From positions 597,115 to 661,114 of the forward strand of contig NZ_FNDP01000001.1 in the NCBI RefSeq assembly GCF_900100545.1: DNA of 64,000 nt, given 5' to 3'. Under the pieces are notes generated by a model that searched no databases, had not been told where the DNA came from, and was given only the letters and a program-made list of their open reading frames with translations. Below, in pieces: positions 9,280 through 16,733 of the stretch (position 1 is its first letter; each line of letters begins with the position of its first letter). Made by a program: the position numbers and the translations under genes. This DNA comes from Pseudobutyrivibrio sp. 49 (GTDB lineage: Bacteria > Bacillota > Clostridia > Lachnospirales > Lachnospiraceae).

Positions 9280-9471
9280 TTTTCTGAATTTTCCGGTTTT
9301 AACTTACAATTGTTCTATATATTGTATTTTATATGTGTATATTTTTTGAATAAATCTTGTTTTTGTTATTTAGGTTTTCTACACATTATGTTAGAATGTA
9401 TATAACAAAAAAATAGTTAATCCGGAACGAGAAGGAGAACTATAAATATTACTTAAGGGAGGTATTTTGAC
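9280..9471 (+). promoter_or_regulatory. Intergenic region with candidate extended -10 promoter
   Basis: This AT-rich spacer separates the cell-shape operon from the next gene. A TGTTAGAAT element (9389-9397) reads as an extended -10 box, though no convincing -35 lies at the right distance. The downstream gene has a strong ribosome binding site, AGGGAGG, at 9456-9462. Confidence 0.35.
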
Positions 9472-9894
9472 ATGGTGGAGATTATTTCAGGCGAGAAGGG
9501 CAAGGGCAAGACAAAGTATTTACTTGATAAGGTAAACAGTGATATCCAGAAGGTGGATGGATCCATTGTTTACATCGACAAGAATACAAAACATATGTAT
9601 GAGTTAGATTCAAAGATTCGTTTGATTAACATGGGGGATTATCCAATCGATTCTTCTGATGAATTTTTAGGTTTCTTAAGTGGAGTTTTATCTCAGAACT
9701 CTGATATCCAAGAGGTCTTCTTAGACAGTTTTCTTACAGTATCAAATATTGACACAAATGAAGGTATTACAGTTGCCCTTAATAAGCTTGATAAGATTTG
9801 CAACATGTTTGATGTTAAATTTGTTTTGTCTGTTAGTAGGAATGAAAAAGATTTACCTGAGGATGCCAAAGGCAAGATAGTTATATCTTTATAA
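9472..9894 (+). CDS. Small P-loop protein of unknown function
   Basis: This 140-residue protein begins with a Walker A motif, GEKGKGKT (residues 7-14), and has a hydrophobic strand ending in FLDS near residue 85 that could be a Walker B. No other domain is recognisable. Similar small proteins in Lachnospiraceae are sometimes labelled PilT-like, but there is no secretion or pilus context here. It has its own ribosome binding site and a strong terminator 15 bp after its stop, so it is probably a single-gene transcript between the cell-shape operon and the yggS-sepF group. Function not assigned. Confidence 0.75.
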   Translation: MVEIISGEKGKGKTKYLLDKVNSDIQKVDGSIVYIDKNTKHMYELDSKIRLINMGDYPIDSSDEFLGFLSGVLSQNSDIQEVFLDSFLTVSNIDTNEGITVALNKLDKICNMFDVKFVLSVSRNEKDLPEDAKGKIVISL

Positions 9895-9908
9895 AATCAA
9901 AAATAATG

Positions 9909-9930
9909 GGGCACGGAAACGTGCCCTTTT
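9909..9930 (+). terminator. Intrinsic terminator after the P-loop gene
   Basis: A 7-bp GC-rich stem (GGGCACG / CGTGCCC) closed by a GAAA tetraloop is followed by four T. Confidence 0.85.
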
Positions 9931-9959
9931 AAATTGTAGCAGGAGTACTATATATTTAA

Positions 9960-11345
9960 ATGCGCAAAAAGAAGGATGAAAAAATAATTAAATATCCTAA
10001 GCAATATCATATATCTATTGGCTTCATTACTATAGGTGTTATGTTTATTTACATGCTTTTTCATTTGCTTACCTATATTACAGAAGCAAATATCACTGTT
10101 TACGAGGTTTCACAAGGTTCTATATCTTCAAATCTTGAATACAATGCACTGGCAATCCGACAGGAACAAATTATTAACGCAGACACAAATGGTGATATCC
10201 TGTACTTAGCCGAAAATTACACTAAGGTAGGAGCGAAGTCACAAGTCTATGCATTAGATTTATCCGGAGAGATTCTTTCGTCATTAAAAAGTTCTTCTCA
10301 ATCTGTAGACGTAAGTCTTGATGAAGATGATTATCAAAAGCTTCAAAACAGCATATCAACTTACTCTTTTGATTATTCAAATATCACCTACAACAAGCTA
10401 TATTCATTTAAAAATGAATTAGAATCTCAGGTTCAACAGCTTTATACAGTTTCTGCTATGGAAGCAATGAATGATTCTGTACAATCAGCTATTGCAAGTG
10501 GTACTTTTAATATATATTCAAGTCCGCAACCTGGACTTATAGTATACTCAATTGACGGTCTTGAGAATCTTACAATCGATTCCTTTATTTCAGATTCTTT
10601 TGACATGTCAAAATATGCAGCAACTAATTTAAAATCTCAGGAAACGGTTGTTGCAGGTCAGCCAGTTTATAAGTTAATTACGTCTGATCACTGGAATCTG
10701 ATATGTGAAGTCGATAAAACACTATACGATTCTCTTCAAAGTGAATCATATATAAAAATAAAATTCTTGGAAGATGAAACAGAAACCTGGACATCCTTAT
10801 CTTTTACAGAAAAAGCGGGGAAATATTATTTGATTTTATCCCTTGATGATTCCATGGATCGATACGCCGAAAGCAGATATGTCCACATAAAGCTTATAAA
10901 TAATAATATTTCAGGATTAAAAATTCCTAATTCATCAATAGTACAAAAATCCTTTTATACCATTCCAAAGTCTTATGAAATGCGAGGAAGTAATGATGAT
11001 GAAGCAGGATTTCTTAGAAAGACTGAAAGCTCCAGTGAGTATGTAAGTCCTACAATTTACTATGAAACTGATGATTATTTTTATGTAGATAATGAAGTGC
11101 TTTCCCGAGGCGATGTACTATGTAAGCCTAATTCTAACGAAACCTATGTAGTAGGTACAGATATGGATAAATTAAAAGGCGTATACAACGTAAATAAAGG
11201 TTACGCAGTATTTAAACAAATTGAGATATTATACCAAAATAACGACTACTCAATCATAGAGACAGGAACAAACTATGGAATTTCCATGTATGACCATATC
11301 GTATTACAGGGTGACGAAGTAGAGGAAAATTCAATCATAAATTAA
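9960..11345 (+). CDS. HlyD-like membrane-anchored protein
   Basis: This 461-residue protein has a basic N terminus (MRKKKDEK), one membrane helix (about residues 18-42) and a long extracytoplasmic part. Its layout resembles HlyD-family periplasmic adaptor subunits, including a lipoyl/barrel-like segment after the helix (VYEVSQGSISSNLEYNALAI) and a later beta domain. No transporter gene is adjacent; instead yggS and sepF follow. A division or envelope role is suggested by context only. The ribosome binding site AGGAG (9941-9945) is rather far, 14 bases, from the ATG. Confidence 0.7.
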   Translation: MRKKKDEKIIKYPKQYHISIGFITIGVMFIYMLFHLLTYITEANITVYEVSQGSISSNLEYNALAIRQEQIINADTNGDILYLAENYTKVGAKSQVYALDLSGEILSSLKSSSQSVDVSLDEDDYQKLQNSISTYSFDYSNITYNKLYSFKNELESQVQQLYTVSAMEAMNDSVQSAIASGTFNIYSSPQPGLIVYSIDGLENLTIDSFISDSFDMSKYAATNLKSQETVVAGQPVYKLITSDHWNLICEVDKTLYDSLQSESYIKIKFLEDETETWTSLSFTEKAGKYYLILSLDDSMDRYAESRYVHIKLINNNISGLKIPNSSIVQKSFYTIPKSYEMRGSNDDEAGFLRKTESSSEYVSPTIYYETDDYFYVDNEVLSRGDVLCKPNSNETYVVGTDMDKLKGVYNVNKGYAVFKQIEILYQNNDYSIIETGTNYGISMYDHIVLQGDEVEENSIIN

Positions 11346-11361
11346 TTAACGAGGTAATATA

Positions 11362-12066
11362 ATGAGAGTGGAAGAATTAAAAGAGAATTTAACTAATGTT
11401 GAACAACGTGTAGCAGATGCTTGTAAAAGAGCCGGAAGAAATCGAGAAGATGTTACTCTTATAGCAGTAAGCAAAACAAAACCCGTCGAAGATTTACAGG
11501 TCATTTATGACTGTGGCATCCGCAGTTTTGGAGAGAACAAGGTACAGGAGCTCACAGGAAAGATTCCTGAAATGCCAGAGGATATTGATTGGCACCTAAT
11601 CGGACATCTTCAGAGAAATAAGGTAAAGTATATTGTTGATAAAGTAAAACTTATTCATTCAGTAGACAGCTATCGACTTGCTGAAGAGATTAATATTCAG
11701 GCCAAGAAACATGGAGTAATTGTGCCAATCCTTATTGAAGTAAACGCAGCAAATGAGGCTACAAAGTTTGGTGTTAAACTTGAAGAAGCAGCTCAGTTAT
11801 GTGAGGAGATTTCACATCTTGATGCTGTTCGTATAATGGGCTTAATGACAATAGCACCAAATGTTGTGGTTCCAGAAGAAAATCGTCCAATTTTTCACAA
11901 AATAAAGGATTTATCGGTTGACATAGCTAATAAAAACATCGATAATGTAGATATGAAAATTTTATCTATGGGAATGACAAATGATTTTGAAGTTGCTATA
12001 GAAGAGGGTGCTACTCATGTTCGCGTGGGTACAGCCATTTTTGGAGAAAGAAATTATAATATCTAA
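11362..12066 (+). CDS. PLP homeostasis protein, YggS/PLPBP family
   Basis: This 234-residue single-domain TIM-barrel protein binds pyridoxal phosphate without known catalysis and helps maintain vitamin B6 and amino acid homeostasis. The PLP lysine lies in LIAVSKTKP (about residue 38), and the conserved FGENKVQEL, WHLIGHLQRNK and LSMGMTNDFEVAI stretches are all present. The gene is directly upstream of sepF, the usual Firmicutes arrangement (ylmE-ylmF in Bacillus). Confidence 0.93.
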   Translation: MRVEELKENLTNVEQRVADACKRAGRNREDVTLIAVSKTKPVEDLQVIYDCGIRSFGENKVQELTGKIPEMPEDIDWHLIGHLQRNKVKYIVDKVKLIHSVDSYRLAEEINIQAKKHGVIVPILIEVNAANEATKFGVKLEEAAQLCEEISHLDAVRIMGLMTIAPNVVVPEENRPIFHKIKDLSVDIANKNIDNVDMKILSMGMTNDFEVAIEEGATHVRVGTAIFGERNYNI

Positions 12067-12083
12067 TTTTGAGGAGTAATGTT

Positions 12084-12596
12084 ATGTTTGAAAGAATGCT
12101 TGACGCAATGCATCTTAGTGATGACTATGATGACTATGAGGACGAAGAACTTTACGAGGAAGAAGAGAAAGAATCTTTCTTCAATAAGTTTTCAAAAAAA
12201 GATGAGGAAGAAAAGCGTCCAGTTTTGAACAAGCCTTCTGACAGGGAGACTAGAGCTTCTAAACCAGCGCCAAAGATTACGCCAATGAGAAATAAAGGGA
12301 AAGGAGCTGTAATGGAAGTTTGTGTTATTAAGCCATCTTCATTCGAGGATGCCCGCGAGATTTCAGAGACACTTTTAGCTGAGCGAACAGTCCTTCTTAA
12401 CATGAAGGGATTAGACTTAGGTGTTGCACAGCGAATTATAGATTTTACATGCGGAACCTGCTACGCAATCGATGGTAATTTACAGCGTATCGAAGATTAT
12501 ATCTTCATAATTACACCAGCAGGAGTTGAGCTATCTGGTGATTTAGCAGGAATCGTTGATGCCTTTGATTTTACAGGGATACAGACAGGATTTTAA
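12084..12596 (+). CDS. sepF: Cell division protein SepF
   Basis: This 170-residue protein anchors and bundles FtsZ at the septum. It has an N-terminal amphipathic helix candidate (MFERMLDAMHL), an acidic/charged linker (about 12-65) and the C-terminal SepF/DUF552 domain (VCVIKPSSFEDAREI to the end). The start was placed at ATG 12084, seven bases after GAGGAG (12071-12076), and not at the upstream TTG. A strong terminator follows. Confidence 0.93.
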   Translation: MFERMLDAMHLSDDYDDYEDEELYEEEEKESFFNKFSKKDEEEKRPVLNKPSDRETRASKPAPKITPMRNKGKGAVMEVCVIKPSSFEDAREISETLLAERTVLLNMKGLDLGVAQRIIDFTCGTCYAIDGNLQRIEDYIFIITPAGVELSGDLAGIVDAFDFTGIQTGF

Positions 12597-12603
12597 AAAA
12601 TTA

Positions 12604-12631
12604 GCACCAGATAATAATCTGGTGCTTTTTT
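12604..12631 (+). terminator. Intrinsic terminator after sepF
   Basis: A 9-bp perfect stem (GCACCAGAT / ATCTGGTGC) with an AATA loop is followed by six T. Confidence 0.92.
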
Positions 12632-12662
12632 AATACAGTTATTAAATGAGGAGACTAGAATT

Positions 12663-13751
12663 ATGGATTGCTTAAACGTGAAATACGAGAATAAACCTTG
12701 TTACAACATCTATTTTCGTCCGGATTTTTCTGACCTTGCTTCAGTTTTTAAATCTGATTTAAATAAAGAGTACGATAATATTTGTGTTGTTTCTGATTCA
12801 AATGTCGCAGGCCTTTATTTAGCTGAGGTTGTTAGTATTTTTAAAAGTATATGTAACAATGTCTGTTCTTTCAGCTTTGATGCAGGTGAAGCCTCAAAGA
12901 ATTTAGATACAGTTAGTCTCCTTTATGAACATCTAATAATAAAAAAATTCACTCGCAGCTCTTTGTTAGTAGCCTTAGGCGGCGGTGTTGTAGGTGACCT
13001 TACAGGTTTTGCAGCTGCGACCTTCCTTAGAGGAATCGATTTTATCCAAATGCCTACTACCTTATTATCACAGGTTGACAGTTCCGTCGGTGGTAAAACC
13101 GGAGTTGATTTTAATCAATATAAAAATATGGTTGGAGCCTTTAAAATGCCAAAACTCGTATATATGAATATTGGTACTTTAAAGACTTTAGATGATGATA
13201 ATTTTGCTTGTGGTATGGGCGAAGTTATAAAGCACGGACTTATATCCGACAAAGACTTTTATCAGTGGTTAAAGGATAATATTGATAAAGTAAAAGCTAG
13301 AGAATATGATGCTTTATCATATATGGTTATGAAAAACTGTGATATAAAGCGTCATGTAGTAGAAATTGATCCTACAGAAAAAGGCATAAGAGCTTATCTT
13401 AATTTTGGTCACACGTTAGGTCATGCCATCGAAAAGCTTAGCAATTTTTCACTTGGTCACGGCCAATGTGTTGGTATAGGAATGGTTTGTGCATCTTTCC
13501 TTTCTAAAAAGCTTGGCAATATTACCGAGGAGCAATACCTTGATATCATTAATTGCTTAAAACTATATAATATGCCAATTAATGTTTCTGGACTTTCAGC
13601 TTCTGATATACTTGAAGCCTCAAAATCCGACAAAAAAATGACTGGCAAAAAGATAAAATTTACAATATTAAAGGCTATTGGCGAAGCATCTTCATATTTA
13701 GATTTCACAGATGAGGATTTACTTGAAGCAATAGATCAGGTGCTAAATTAA
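12663..13751 (+). CDS. aroB: 3-dehydroquinate synthase
   Basis: This is the second enzyme of the shikimate pathway, converting DAHP to 3-dehydroquinate with NAD and a divalent metal. It has 362 residues, the family's usual size. The NAD-binding loop is GGGVVGD (106-112). Metal ligands are predicted at E187 (GEVIKHG), H250 (NFGHTLGH) and H266. The neighbouring PTTLLSQVDSSVGGKTGVD stretch is typical. It forms an apparent operon with lspA and an rluD-like gene; its stop overlaps the lspA ATG by one base. Confidence 0.95.
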   Translation: MDCLNVKYENKPCYNIYFRPDFSDLASVFKSDLNKEYDNICVVSDSNVAGLYLAEVVSIFKSICNNVCSFSFDAGEASKNLDTVSLLYEHLIIKKFTRSSLLVALGGGVVGDLTGFAAATFLRGIDFIQMPTTLLSQVDSSVGGKTGVDFNQYKNMVGAFKMPKLVYMNIGTLKTLDDDNFACGMGEVIKHGLISDKDFYQWLKDNIDKVKAREYDALSYMVMKNCDIKRHVVEIDPTEKGIRAYLNFGHTLGHAIEKLSNFSLGHGQCVGIGMVCASFLSKKLGNITEEQYLDIINCLKLYNMPINVSGLSASDILEASKSDKKMTGKKIKFTILKAIGEASSYLDFTDEDLLEAIDQVLN

Positions 13752-14272
13752 TGTTTTATAAAGTTAACAAAATTACATCCATAATATACAGTTTTGCTTT
13801 AATTCTGATTTCTATTTTTTTAGATCAGTACACCAAGTATTTGGCAATAAATCATTTAATGAATAAGGATGATATTATACTTATTCCAGGCGTTTTACAG
13901 CTACATTATCTAGAGAATACTGGTGCAGCATTTTCTCTTTTAGAAGGCAAACAGGTATTGTTCGCTATTATCACACCTGTTCTTTTAATTTTACTTGCCT
14001 ATGTACTTATAAGAATGCCACAGAACAAGAAGTATACACTTTTAAACTATATAATAATATTTGTTATTGCAGGAGCCATTGGAAATTATATTGATCGTGT
14101 TTCAAATAATTACGTAGTTGATTTTATTTATTTTTCATTGATCAATTTTCCTGTATTTAACGTAGCAGACATTTATGTAACATGTAGCGTTATAGCTTTA
14201 TTTCTTGTTATAATTTTTTATTATAAAGATGAGGATTTAGAGGAGATTAAGCAACGCTTATTATTTAAATAA
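13751..14272 (+). CDS. lspA: Lipoprotein signal peptidase (signal peptidase II)
   Basis: This 173-residue membrane aspartyl protease has four predicted helices and cleaves prolipoproteins before the lipidated cysteine. The catalytic aspartates are predicted at D124 (YVVDF) and D140 (FNVAD), and the GNYIDR segment precedes them. Likely substrates in the window include the DD-carboxypeptidase and the thermonuclease-like lipoprotein. lspA followed by an rluD-like gene is the common Firmicutes order. Confidence 0.95.
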   Translation: MFYKVNKITSIIYSFALILISIFLDQYTKYLAINHLMNKDDIILIPGVLQLHYLENTGAAFSLLEGKQVLFAIITPVLLILLAYVLIRMPQNKKYTLLNYIIIFVIAGAIGNYIDRVSNNYVVDFIYFSLINFPVFNVADIYVTCSVIALFLVIIFYYKDEDLEEIKQRLLFK

Positions 14273-14273
14273 T

Positions 14274-15188
14274 ATGGATGAAATCACAATCATAATTGAA
14301 GAACCTTCGGAAGAAAATATTAGAATAGATAAATATCTAGCTGAAAATCTTCCTGAAAAATCACGAAGCTATTATCAAAAAGCAATTGATAATGGCTTTG
14401 TTTTAGTGAACGGAAGACAGGTTAAATCAAAATACCAAACAAAGCTTGGTGATGAAATCGTAGTAAGCATAGAGCCAGTAAAAGAAATAGATATTCTTCC
14501 AGAGGATATTCCGATCGAGATTTTATATGAAGATTCCGATGTTATCGTGGTAAATAAACCAAAGGGAATGGTGGTGCATCCTGCCCCTGGACATTACTCT
14601 GGAACACTTGTGAACGCTCTAATGTATCACTGTAAGGATTCATTATCAGGAATTAATGGCGAAATCAGACCAGGAATAGTTCATAGAATAGATATGAACA
14701 CCACTGGCTCCCTTCTCGTTTGTAAAAATGATAAGGCACATAACGATATTGCAGCACAAATTAAAGTTCATTCTGTTAATAGAATATATAAAGGAATTGT
14801 AATAGGAAATTTCAAAGAAGAGACAGGCACTATAAACGCCCCTATAGGCCGAAATCCTAAAGATAGGAAGAAGATGGCTGTAGTAAGTGATGGAAGAGAA
14901 GCAATCACTCATTTCACCGTTTTAGAGCAATTTAAGGGGTATTCTTATGTCCAGTTTAAGCTGGAGACCGGCCGAACACATCAGATACGTGTTCATATGG
15001 CGCACACAGGCCATCCACTTCTTGGAGATGACGTATATGGTAAGCCTGTAAAAGGACTTGAGGGCCAGACACTCCACGCACAGACCTTAGGCTTTATACA
15101 GCCTAGCACAAGCGAATACGTGGAGGTAAATGCTCCATTACCAGCTTATTTTGAAAATTTACTGGAAAGATATAGAAAAATGTCCTAA
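14274..15188 (+). CDS. RluD-type 23S rRNA pseudouridine synthase
   Basis: This 304-residue enzyme has an N-terminal S4 RNA-binding domain (about 15-75) and an RluA-family catalytic domain. The catalytic aspartate is in HRIDMNTTG (near residue 143), a variant of the usual HRLDxxTSG. GRTHQIRVHMAHTGHPLLGD is also conserved. Position after lspA suggests the RluD/YlyB group, which modifies 23S rRNA, but the exact target uridines are not readable. It ends convergently with the recombinase gene, sharing 4 nt. Confidence 0.9.
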   Translation: MDEITIIIEEPSEENIRIDKYLAENLPEKSRSYYQKAIDNGFVLVNGRQVKSKYQTKLGDEIVVSIEPVKEIDILPEDIPIEILYEDSDVIVVNKPKGMVVHPAPGHYSGTLVNALMYHCKDSLSGINGEIRPGIVHRIDMNTTGSLLVCKNDKAHNDIAAQIKVHSVNRIYKGIVIGNFKEETGTINAPIGRNPKDRKKMAVVSDGREAITHFTVLEQFKGYSYVQFKLETGRTHQIRVHMAHTGHPLLGDDVYGKPVKGLEGQTLHAQTLGFIQPSTSEYVEVNAPLPAYFENLLERYRKMS

Positions 15189-16249
15189 TTATCTTTTCTT
15201 CTAAAATCAACTGCATTACGTGCCAAACGTTTGTGTTCGTCTTCAATGGCTGCGTAATAATCAATAGTAGTATTAATATTTTCATGGCCTAAAACATCTG
15301 CTACAAGGCGAATATCGCCTGTTTCACGGTAGAGAGCAGTGCCATAGGTACTGCGAAGCTTATGAGGTGTGATTTTCTTGTTAGGAACTACCATTTTAGC
15401 GTATTTCTTAACAAGATTTTCTATTGCATCAATGCTTATTCTTCTACCCTGTAAAGAATAGAAGAGTGCAGATTCATGACCATCTACCGGATTAATATAT
15501 TCACGTTCTCCATTAACATAATCCTGCAAAACCTGAGAAACTTCATCGTTGAAATAGATTATATCCTGACCGCCACCTTTTCTAACAATTGTTAAAGAAT
15601 TAACATTAAAATCAACATCAGTTAAATCTAATCCATTGCATTCACTAACACGAATTCCAGTATTTAACATAAGCGTTAATATGGCTAAATCACGCCCTCT
15701 GGTCTTTTGATTATATTTTCGTTGCCTTTCAGAGGTAAAAGCATTTCCGTTGTCTATAGCGTCTAAAATAGCCTGAACTTCATAATTATTCATACGGACA
15801 ATATTTTTATCTTTTTTGATTGTCGGCATATCTACAAGCTGTGTTGGGTCTTTTGAAATGTAATCCCTTTGAAATAAATATTTATACATGCCTCTTAAAG
15901 GTGATAATTTACGTGCAATAGCCTTCTTACCATTTTCATGTTGTTCACCTATAGTATTAAGCTCAAGATAACGTTTGTATTCCTCAATATCTTCAGGAGT
16001 AATCTTATCTAAAAGCTTATAATCAATTTTTTTGATCTCATTACCTGTAATAGTAGGGTTTTTGTCAGCTAAAAATCGAAAAAAAGTAAGCAGGTCATAG
16101 CAATAAGAAATAAGTGAACTAGGCTGAGCATTTTGTTCCTTAGAAAGAATATAATCCTGAGCAGGCTTTGGAAGCAGAGCTTCAAGTTCACGTAATTTTA
16201 TTTTTTGATCTCTAGATTTGTTTTTATAGAATTCAGAGTCTTTTCCCAT
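15185..16249 (-). CDS. XerS-like tyrosine recombinase
   Basis: This 354-residue site-specific recombinase has an N-terminal SAM-like core-binding domain (about 30-135) and a C-terminal catalytic domain. All catalytic residues are present: R200 (TGIRVSE), K224 (RKGGG), H296 and R299 (PHKLR), H322 (LGHE) and nucleophile Y331. The length and the RGRDLAI..LLNTGIRVSE style resemble streptococcal XerS, a single recombinase that resolves chromosome dimers, more than phage integrases. No phage or transposon genes accompany it. A 34-bp inverted repeat and a strong promoter lie just upstream, and it sits where gene orientation flips. Role in dimer resolution is inferred. Confidence 0.85.
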   Translation of the reverse strand: MGKDSEFYKNKSRDQKIKLRELEALLPKPAQDYILSKEQNAQPSSLISYCYDLLTFFRFLADKNPTITGNEIKKIDYKLLDKITPEDIEEYKRYLELNTIGEQHENGKKAIARKLSPLRGMYKYLFQRDYISKDPTQLVDMPTIKKDKNIVRMNNYEVQAILDAIDNGNAFTSERQRKYNQKTRGRDLAILTLMLNTGIRVSECNGLDLTDVDFNVNSLTIVRKGGGQDIIYFNDEVSQVLQDYVNGEREYINPVDGHESALFYSLQGRRISIDAIENLVKKYAKMVVPNKKITPHKLRSTYGTALYRETGDIRLVADVLGHENINTTIDYYAAIEDEHKRLARNAVDFRRKDN

Positions 16250-16282
16250 AATAAAAATCCTCCTAAGTGTTGATTTTACTGG

Positions 16283-16298
16283 GCCTGAGCCTGAGCCT
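16283..16298. repeat. Short tandem repeat in the recombinase leader
   Basis: The 6-bp unit GCCTGA is repeated 2.7 times between the predicted transcription start and the start codon of the recombinase gene. It is GC-rich relative to its surroundings. No function is evident. Confidence 0.6.
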
Positions 16299-16307
16299 TA
16301 TAAGTAT

Positions 16308-16336
16308 ATTATAAGTATTATTGATTTAAAAAGCAA
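16308..16336 (-). promoter_or_regulatory. Promoter of the XerS-like recombinase gene
   Basis: On the minus strand TTGCTT (-35, 16331-16336) and TATAAT (-10, 16308-16313) are separated by 17 bp. The 34-bp inverted repeat starts one base upstream of the -35 box, so protein binding there could affect transcription. Confidence 0.8.
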
Positions 16337-16337
16337 T

Positions 16338-16371
16338 ATCTATCGGTAAAACAGATATTTATCCGATAGAT
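16338..16371. repeat. 34-bp inverted repeat with recombination-site geometry (candidate dif-like site)
   Basis: Two 13-bp arms, ATCTATCGGTAAA and TTATCCGATAGAT, match in inverted orientation at 11 of 13 positions (the outer nine are perfect). They flank an 8-bp asymmetric spacer, ACAGATAT. Total length and proportions equal those of tyrosine-recombinase sites such as loxP. It lies about 90 bp upstream of the recombinase start codon, a position like that of the streptococcal dif site beside xerS. An operator for a dimeric repressor is the main alternative. Confidence 0.55.
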
Positions 16372-16388
16372 TGATATATCCAAAAATA

Positions 16389-16416
16389 CGTAGCAGCAGC
16401 TATTACCCCTGCTACG
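16389..16416 (-). terminator. Hairpin, probable terminator on the minus strand
   Basis: An 8-bp perfect stem (CGTAGCAG / CTGCTACG) with a 12-nt loop is followed, on the minus strand, by TATTTTT. It lies 29 bp past the stop of the gene remnant at 16445. Confidence 0.6.
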
Positions 16417-16444
16417 CTTAATTTTAAAAGTAAATGCAAACTAT

Positions 16445-16705
16445 TTAGTTCATTGAATATAAAACAGCAACCTGTAATCCATCTTTTGAAAGATATATCA
16501 CTGAATCATCCTTATAATTAAACTTCATAGAATTCTTAGTCTTATCATAAGGCTCACCGTATTCTTTGGTAAGTTCATTTTCGATTTTCTTAAAAGTAAC
16601 ATTTTTGTCTTCATCAGACTGAATGCTTACGTAACCATTATTTAATTCATTTTCATTGAAACAATATGTGATATTAGAATCATATCCATAATAATAGATT
16701 ATCAG
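16445..16705 (-). pseudogene. Remnant of an unidentified gene (C-terminal end)
   Basis: On the minus strand 86 sense codons run into a TAA stop at 16445-16447. The frame opens directly after an in-frame TAA (16706-16708), with no plausible start codon or ribosome binding site at its 5' end; the first ATG is deep inside. Codon use and composition (many Glu/Asp/Lys/Asn, ending in QVAVLYSMN) look like real protein and a terminator hairpin follows. It reads as the tail of a deleted or frameshifted gene. The product is not recognised. It lies 28 bp downstream of the glycosyltransferase gene. Confidence 0.55.
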
Positions 16706-16733
16706 TTATCAGTATTAAAAGCAAATAACGAGC

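Noticed and set aside
9280-9471. Riboswitch or small RNA in the 192-bp gap
   Set aside because: No convincing stem or known aptamer pattern; only a possible -10 box is seen.
12069-12083. TTG start for sepF
   Set aside because: The ATG at 12084 has a well-spaced GAGGAG, while the TTG overlaps that binding site.
15185-16249. Recombinase as a prophage or transposon integrase
   Set aside because: No phage, relaxase, excisionase or att-like direct repeats flank it, and its length and motif spacing resemble chromosomal XerS. Not excluded absolutely.
16283-16298. GCCTGA repeat as a target-site duplication or CRISPR-like repeat
   Set aside because: Too short, directly tandem, and without spacers or a mobile element.
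16338-16371. Inverted repeat read as a transcription terminator
   Set aside because: The 16-nt gap between perfect 9-bp arms, absence of a T-run, and position upstream of a promoter argue against it.
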